From the NCBI RefSeq assembly GCF_963169125.1, contig NC_084794.1:87651018-87715017 (forward strand): DNA of 64,000 nt, read 5' to 3'. This DNA comes from Humulus lupulus (lineage: Eukaryota > Streptophyta > Magnoliopsida > Rosales > Cannabaceae). The notes below the pieces were generated by a model that saw nothing but the letters and a program-made list of their open reading frames with translations, had not been told where the DNA came from and did no database searches. This document shows positions 57,858 to 64,000 of this stretch, in pieces. The translations under genes were made by a program, and so were the position numbers. Positions within the stretch are counted from its first letter, which is position 1, and each line of letters begins with the position of its first letter.

Positions 57858-60800
57858 TATAACGTCCCAAATATCCTAATAAGGCTTAGAACCTTGATTA
57901 GGAGGCCGGAAGGGCCATAATTGATTTATTATGCCATTAAATTATTATATGCATGATTCTGTGAGTTATTTCATAATATGACTAGATATGCATGTTTAGG
58001 TGTATTAAATATGCTTGTGGGCCCATTTCTGTTTAATTGGGCAATTTTCATATTTTGTCCATTTTGGGCATATTTGATATATATGTGGTATATGTATGGT
58101 GCTTCATTATTATTTGGTTATGCTAGGGTTACTCAGCACGATACAATCCTAGGAGGTAAGCTAGTGGGAAAGTCACAACGAGATTTATACTTGACTCAGA
58201 GTGAGCCAAGGGATATTTAGCACATTACCGGGATATTGGGTAATGGGAATAAATATTTGATGATAAATTGGGAGTTAGTAAGATCAGAGGGAAATTCTGG
58301 GAGTTTTGACTATTTTATCCCGGGGGGCGTTTTCGAAACCCCGAGCATTAGGATTTGCTTGAGGCTACTTAAGCTTGAAGTAACCTGTTAAGAAATAAAA
58401 AGAACGTTCTCTCTCCCTCAAAGTTCCATTTTCGACACCCGATCACATTTTCGAAGGAAACTTGAGTTTTAGGACTCGAATTCAAGCGAGGACGAGGCAT
58501 AGCAATTCTAGGGAAGATTAGAAGCTTTTTAGTCGGAGGATTTAGTTGGGAAACAACTCAATTGGAGGTAATCTAAGTTTTAAGTTCTAAGTTTTTAAAG
58601 TTTTTAAGCTTGAATTTGATTTTGTGCTTTGATGAGTTTTTGAATGAATTGAAGCTTGAGTTTTGTTGATTTTGGATCATTAGGATGTTTGGGAACTTTG
58701 ATTTTGGAATTTGGATATGTTTGGATGGGTTTTAAATTGGAGAAAATGAGGTTTTTGGGCTGGTTCGTGGTTGTGCTGCGACCCTGTTCTAGGGCCCTGC
58801 GGCCCAGGCTTGAAGAAGGAGGAGGCTAGCTTCTGTCTGGAGGCGGGCCGCAGCATGGTGTTTGGAGGGTCGCAACGCTTAAGGGAAATTTTGCCCAAAT
58901 TTGGTTTTTAGTCGTGGGAACTTAACTCTAGGGGCCTGGGATTGATCCTACCACCCAATTGAGTGGGATTCGACGTCCTGGAGGCTTGGGTTGGGTTTGG
59001 AAGTATTTATTTAGTCATTTTTTATGAGGTTTTATATTATGGTTGTGACTAGGTTATCGCTAGGGGCTTGGAAATAGGATCATGCTCATGGCTCGTTTAT
59101 TGGTAACCTGTGCTTGGACCAAAGGTAAGAAAGCTGCACCCAGTATGTGATGCATGAGATACATGTGATTAGGGCATGACATGAATATTGAATATGAGAT
59201 TGATAAGAGCTTGAGTCTCTGTAAATGTGCATGATCATAATTATGCTAGTGATTGTTAAGTAAGCATGCTGAATGCCCTGTATTTGGATATTTGACATAT
59301 GATATATGTCTGGTTGCATTGCTTACTTGTGAATGGAACTGACTCCATAATCAGAATCGGCAATGGTGTTAGTATTGACTGTGAAGCTGTGACTCATTAG
59401 TCAAGTTCCGCAGTAGTACTGAGCACTGGTCGTATGGAATTGACTTATGAGTCAAGAACGGTATTAGCGTGTTTGACGCAAGCCAAAAAGATTAGATCTA
59501 ATCGACATAAGCATTATCATCATAAGCATGAAATGCTTGACTAACCTTAAGTTCGATGAAATCAAAAGTGCTTGTCTAGTCTAAAGGCTAGTTACTTAGA
59601 GCCAAAGCCAGAAGGCTCAGGTGACTACATCGTCACATGGCTGTGGATGCTAAGCCCAAGTTTGTGACTCCATAGTCACTCATCTGATTAGGGTGAAAAG
59701 CCCAAGTTTGCATCTAATTAGGGTGCAAAACCCAAGTTTGTGACTCCATAGTCACTCATCTGATTAGGAAGCTAAACCCAAGTTTGTGACTCCATAGTCA
59801 CTCATCTTATTAGGGTGCAAAACCCAAGGTTGTGACTCCATAGTCACTAATCTGATTAAGGTGCAAAGCCCACGTTTTTGACTCCATAGTCACTTATCTG
59901 ATTAGGGTGCAAATCCCACGTTTGTGACTCTATAGTCACTCATCTTATTAGGGTGCAAAACCCAAGGTTATGACTCCATAGTCACTCATCTGATAAGGGT
60001 GCAAAGCCCAAGTTTGTGACTCTATAGTCACTCATCTGATTAGGGTGCAAATCCCAAGTTTGTGACTCCATGGTCACTCATCTAATTATGGTGCAAAACC
60101 CAAAGTTGTGACTCGATAGTCACTCATCTGATTAGGGTGCAAAGCCCACGTTTTTGACTCCATAGTCACTTATCTAATTATGGTGAAAAGCCCACGTTTG
60201 TGACTCCATAATCACTCATCTTATTAGGGTGAAAACCCCAAGGTTGTGACTCCATAGTCACTCATCTGATTAGGGTGCAAAGCTTAAGTTTGTGACTCCA
60301 TAGTCACTCATCTGATTATGGTGAAAAGCCCAAGTTTGTGACTCCATAGTCACTCATCTGATTAGCACAATAATTTACTTGGACTTATTCGCATGCATGA
60401 ATAGGGCTATTATTGCTAGGCATGCCTAATATGATTTAGTGACGTGTTATTACTTGTTCATGAGAATATTGAGTTTTCTTGCTGAGCTTCGGCTAACGGG
60501 TGCTATGTGGTGCAGGTAAAGGCAAAAGAAAGTTGGACCATCCTTGAGTTGAAGAGCTTAGGTGACGATGTGTACGTATGCGGCTGCTCGAACGCCACGC
60601 CCGAGGGTTTATAGAGGAACTAGGGTTAAACCTTATTTTGCCGCTTAGGTCGACTGGTTGTAAATATTTTTTTGTAATTAACCTTTAAATTATATTTTTG
60701 GAATCCCAATGTATATGGTAAACGTTTTAGTGAAACGTTGTATCTTAACCAAAAAATTTAACCCTAAACCGTTAATCATACTTAGTTACACGATTATGGC

Positions 60801-60874
60801 CAAATGACTCGATTAGTGAGTATAAAATTGTTTAAATACACACCGTAACGGTCCCTGGGTAGTAGGGCGTTACA
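57858..60874 (+). repeat. 3.0-kb solo LTR nested in the gypsy 3 LTR
   Basis: It starts TATAACGTCCC (probably TGTAACG with a G-to-A change) and ends GGCGTTACA. Flanks TTTCC (57853-57857) and TTGCC (60875-60879) differ by one base; the 5' LTR of the host has the uninterrupted TTTTTCCTCTG. CpG-rich block at 58770-58880, CAAAGGTAAGAAAGCTGCACC at 59121, a hairpin minisatellite, and the shared block with GTGCAGGTAAAGG at about 60511. Same LTR superfamily as gypsy 1-3. Confidence 0.92.
59651..60365 (+). repeat. 46-bp hairpin minisatellite, about 15.5 units
   Basis: Fifteen units contain the palindrome GTGACTCCATAGTCAC (or one-base variants), each followed by TCATCTGATTAGGGTGCAAA and GCCCAAGTTT; one extra unit near 59703 lacks the palindrome. 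Variant words recur six units apart (CCCACGTTTTTGAC at 59869 and 60145, spacing 276 = 6 x 46), so there is a higher-order repeat. Confidence 0.93.
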
Positions 60875-62024
60875 TTGCCTCTGTTTTGGAGTGCGTCGTG
60901 GCCCTTAAGGGGCTGGGTCGTGGTCCTAATTCAATGTATTGGTTGTTTGAAGGTTTTTGGCTCGGGAACCCAAAAGTTAAGGCTCGGCAAGGATTTTACA
61001 ACCCGGATTGGTAGAATCTAAAGTCCCAGACACTAGAATTATATCCCAAAGTTATTTAATAGATTAGAGCTTGATGGATGGCTATTGTTGATGCATTGTG
61101 ACTAGGTTTTCAGCGAGGCTCGGGTTAGAGGACTGTGCTCGGGATTTCGGTGCTCAGGAAGCTTGGGACACAAGTCAGAAAATTGTTGTACCCGTACAGC
61201 AGGGCGTGGTCGTATAGTTTTTATTACAGGGCATGTCCCTATGTGATTGAATTGCAGGGCATAGCCCTATTGTTTATGTTTTGTATTTGTTTAAGTATTT
61301 GTTGATTATATGCTATGTATTGCATAATTTTGAATGAACGACGAAGGCCGGGAACGGTAAGGGCCAGGAGCGGCGCTAGCACGTGGAGTGCAAAAGCCGA
61401 GTACGGAAAGGGCCGGGAGTGGCATTGAGCACGCGGAGTGCAAGCCGTTATGGTGAGAGCCTTCTCGAATGCTGGAGTCATCCTCACGGTGAAGATTGCA
61501 AACCCAGGGCTTGGTAAAACGCCTAGGACGACATGGTCGCTATGTGTTTAGCCTGTTGGCTATTTTGAATTATATGCTAATTGATGGATATGCATAAGTT
61601 GATTGTTTGTATTGAGTTTTCTTGCTGGGCTTCGGCTCACGGGTGCTCTATGGTGCAGGTAAGGGCAAAGGAAAGGTCGACCAACCATGAGTACGAAAAA
61701 CGTGAAACGATGTCTACATGTTCGGCCTACCTGGCTGCCACGGGCAGGGGTATTTTGGGAAATGTTATGTATTAACCTGAATTTTGTCGCCTAGTCGACC
61801 CTAAATGTATTTTGAGTTGTAAATATTTTCTAAATAGCATTTTGGGATCCCAACTGTATAACTTTCTGAGGTTTCAATGATTAACCAAATGTTTTTATAT
61901 TTAATGACTGGTAACAGGTTTTTATCTCAGTTTAGCTACACTTTTAACCTAAAACCTTGATTAGCGAGTGATTAGCACGTTTTAAACTCACTTAGTAACA
62001 GCTCTAAGGAAGTAGGGCGTTACA

Positions 62025-63155
62025 GTAGTCATGTATGTCAATTATCTAAAGCTTTATATGGGCTAAAATAGGTTCCTAGAGCTTGGTTTTCTAAACTCAG
62101 TACTGTTTTGCATCAATACAAATTTACATGTTCCAAAGCTGACAATTCTCTATTTATTCTCCACACAGCCACATATACAATCTATCTTCTCATCTATATG
62201 GATGACATTGTCATAATAGGCAACGATCCTCATCAACTCCAAGCCTTCATTAATACACTTCATCAATCCTTTGCTCTTAGAGACCTTGGCCCGCTGCACT
62301 ACTTTCTTCGAATAGAAGCATCTCTTCAACATGGACTCATTCATCTTAGCAAACACAAATACGTTCGAGATCTTCTATCTAATGCCAACATGTTGGATAC
62401 CAAACTTGCTGCAACACTAGGCACTATTGGTAATCTCTCTTCCAAGAATGATGACATCCTCCTTTCTGATCCTAAAAAATATAGAAAACTCGTTGGCTCC
62501 TTACAATATGTCATAGTAACTCACCCAGATATGTCTTTTTCTATCAACAGGGCCTGTCAATTATGCACCAGACCACCACCACTCATTTGTTTGTAGTCAA
62601 ACGCATACGTTGCTATCTCAAAGGCACCATCACCTATGATATTCAACTCTCTACTGCTCCTACATTATACCTCACTGCCTACACTGATTTCAATTGGGCA
62701 TCCAATCTCGATGATCACTGCAGCACAGATGGTTATGCTATTTTCCTTGGCGACAACATTGTTTATTAGTCATCTTCAAAGTAGCAAGTTGTCTCCAGAA
62801 GTAGCACTGAATCAGAGTACCACGCCCTGGCCAATGCTGCCTCCGAGCTCACTTGGTTTCAACAGCTATTTCGACAACTTCAGCTCCCCATTCCAACTCC
62901 TCCAACTTTGTGGTGTGACAATATTGGAGCCTCATACTTGGCTACCAATCCTAAGTTCCACGGCCGCACCAAACATATTGAAATTGACTTCCATTTCATC
63001 TGTGATACGGTTACTCGCAAGAAGCTCCGAGTTCACTACATCAAATATGAAGATCGAATTGCAGACATACTCACCAAGCACTTGCCTATTACCATATTTG
63101 AAGTCCTGCGCACCAAATTTTTGGTTCTTAATAGACCGGCCAATTTGAGGGGGGA
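62025..63155 (+). pseudogene. Copia relic B, right part (RT and RNase H)
   Basis: It continues RT interrupted at 50380: QLSKALYGLK, a stop, VPRAWFSKLSTVLHQYKF, then LIYMDDIVIIGNDPHQLQAF with an intact catalytic YMDD, LGPLHYFLRIEA and KYRKLVGSLQYVIVTHPDMS. A frameshift follows near 62550. RNase H: AYTDFNWASNLDDHCSTDGY, a stop near 62767, TESEYHALANAASELTWFQQ, LWCDNIGASYLATNPKFHGR and TKHIEIDFHFICDTV. The normal C-terminal DILTKHLP motif is present near 63065. The frame runs into the purine tract and LTR at 63156. Confidence 0.92.
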
Positions 63156-63418
63156 TGTTAAGATATATTAGTTTGTTGCATTTATTTCTATTATTATTAT
63201 TAGCCTTAGTTAATTACTTATAAGCTTAGTTTACCAGTTTACCCTTACTTATAAGCTTAGTTTACTTATTATGTTTGTAACAAACTCATTCTCAGACTCA
63301 ATATATATCTTAGCTTGCTCTCTTCTTTGATTTGAGAGGTTGAGTTCTTTATTCCATACTGTCTATTGACTTTCAATTTTAAGCGTGAATTTGTTGATTT
63401 CAATCATTAGAAGGTACA
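63156..63418 (+). repeat. 3' LTR of copia relic B
   Basis: It begins TGTTAAGATATATTAG directly after the purine tract ttgagggggga, and likely ends near AAGGTACA at 63418. It contains a duplicated 'acttataagcttagtttac' word (63219-63270). The end is inferred because no 5' LTR is present. Confidence 0.68.
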
Positions 63419-63445
63419 TTTATAGAGATTTATATACAATCACTT

Positions 63446-64000
63446 TTAGAGCTGTAAATACGGACCAGACTTTTTGGCATGACACGAGCCCAAACAGCAC
63501 GAGCAAGACACGCTACAAAAAAATATGGGCTTAGGCCAGGCACAACATGACAAGACAAGCCCGAATACATGGCACGAAAAGCATGAACAGACGCCCGAAG
63601 GCACGACATGATAAAAAACCCGATATTTTGACATTAACAATATTAATAAATTTTTATTTGTCAATTATATGTAAATTAAATCATCATCATTTTTTTATAT
63701 AATTCTATTATTAGAACTTTATTATATGTTTTAGGATTTGTATGTTAAAAATTTGAGTATTTAATAGTAGGCATTCAAAGTCTAATAATTAATGAATATC
63801 TTTAATATAATTGGGTGTAAAGTATAGTTGAAAAATATATAAAAATAACTAAAACTATAATTTAAACTAAGAAATACATTTAGCTTGGTGGTTAGCTCAT
63901 TAATTGTTATAGAGAAAGTGGAGGGTTCGAATCCCCACCCTCATTATTTTAGCAATAATAAAATGGGCTTGAAAGTGGGCCTAAATTTGGCCTCGAATAA
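63446..64000. mobile_element. hAT-like nonautonomous element, left part
   Basis: Starts with TAGAGCTGTAAATACGGACC, similar in layout to hAT MITE ends, followed by GGCACGACA/CACGAGCCC-type words to about 63625. Similar 'atgggcttgaaagtgggcct' words appear at 63962-63990 near the window end, which may be the right arm continuing outside. TSD cannot be checked. Confidence 0.45.
63881..63940 (+). ncRNA. tRNA-like / SINE-like segment with A and B boxes
   Basis: TAGCTTGGTGGTTAGC (63881-63896) resembles an RNA polymerase III A box and GGTTCGAATCC (63924-63934) is a perfect B box; spacing is about 30 bases. GAGGGTTCGAATCCCCACCCTC can form a T-arm-like hairpin. A full cloverleaf is not evident, so a tRNA-derived SINE head or tRNA pseudogene is more likely than a working tRNA gene. 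Confidence 0.5.

Larger units (their letters stand above)
50381..62024 (+). mobile_element. Ty3/gypsy element 3 inserted in copia relic B
   Basis: Full LTR-to-LTR structure: 5' LTR 50381-52594, primer site, decayed gag-pol, purine tract and 3' LTR 56728-62024, the latter interrupted by a solo LTR. Flanks GTACT (50376-50380) and GTAGT (62025-62029) fit a 5-bp TSD with one later change; the copia reading supports GTAGT as the original. Related to gypsy 1 and relic 2, but more decayed than gypsy 1. Confidence 0.93.
56728..62024 (+). repeat. 3' LTR of gypsy element 3, interrupted
   Basis: It starts TGTAGTGTCCC after the purine tract aaggaagggatagt (56714-56727), is interrupted at 57858-60879, and resumes to GGCGTTACA at 62024. 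Without the insert and its TSD it is about 2.28 kb. It is longer than the 5' LTR partly because the CpG-rich block CCGCGGCCCAAGGCTGGGAA is present twice (57726 and 57798, period 72). Confidence 0.9.

Noticed and set aside
59651..60365. CRISPR-like array of regularly spaced palindromic repeats
   Set aside because: The whole 46-bp unit is conserved, with no unique spacers, and it sits inside a plant LTR. It is a minisatellite.

Overview
The window looks like nuclear DNA of a flowering plant, most likely a eudicot. It is AT-rich, has spliced genes with GT-AG introns, and is dominated by LTR retrotransposons of both plant superfamilies (Ty1/copia and Ty3/gypsy) plus small inverted-repeat DNA transposons. 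I recognise one host gene that still reads through: the last six exons of a plastid phosphoenolpyruvate/phosphate translocator (PPT), minus strand, 20703-25308. Its upstream exons are not in the window. Nothing bacterial or organellar is seen.

Layout. (1) 1-9108: isolated exon fragments of four unrelated host genes, all on the plus strand and still carrying splice signals: a class I KNOX homeobox gene, SCP2, anthranilate phosphoribosyltransferase and NUP188. The stretch ends in a CACTA-type terminus at 9108, with hairpin-rich subterminal repeats and a nested 381-bp MITE. This looks like a CACTA element that captured gene pieces; its left end is not in the window. (2) 9109-11609: minus-strand gypsy gag, primer-site region and LTR, into which the CACTA end is inserted. 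(3) 12062-19304: an LTR fragment interrupted by a nearly complete but heavily mutated copia element with two LTRs of about 430 bp. (4) 19305-27511: the PPT exons with five or more foldback/MITE insertions and a complete solo LTR in a 3.4-kb intron. One MITE sits exactly on the PPT stop codon. A 452-bp hAT-type MITE lies upstream. (5) 27512-40685: a minus-strand LTR element with little visible coding sequence (TSD CAAAC), containing a 7.6-kb plus-strand gypsy element (29112-36696, TSD TTCTT) and a solo LTR. (6) 42081-48616: an internally deleted gypsy relic whose 5' LTR holds a 1.9-kb solo LTR (TSD GGAGG). (7) 49556-63418: a copia relic split by a gypsy element (50381-62024), whose 3' LTR is itself split by a 3.0-kb solo LTR carrying a 46-bp hairpin minisatellite. 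(8) 63446-64000: the start of a hAT-like repeat and a tRNA-like/SINE-like segment.

The three plus-strand gypsy relics share LTR starts (TGTAAYG-type), a tRNA-iMet primer site where the 5' LTR junction survives, and a chromovirus-like pol C-terminus, so they are related families (Tekay-like by my reading). No element looks autonomous: each has stops, frameshifts, deletions or lost catalytic residues. The nesting gives a relative insertion order. Boundaries supported by target-site duplications (TSDs) are the most reliable calls; domain names rest on motif recognition by eye.
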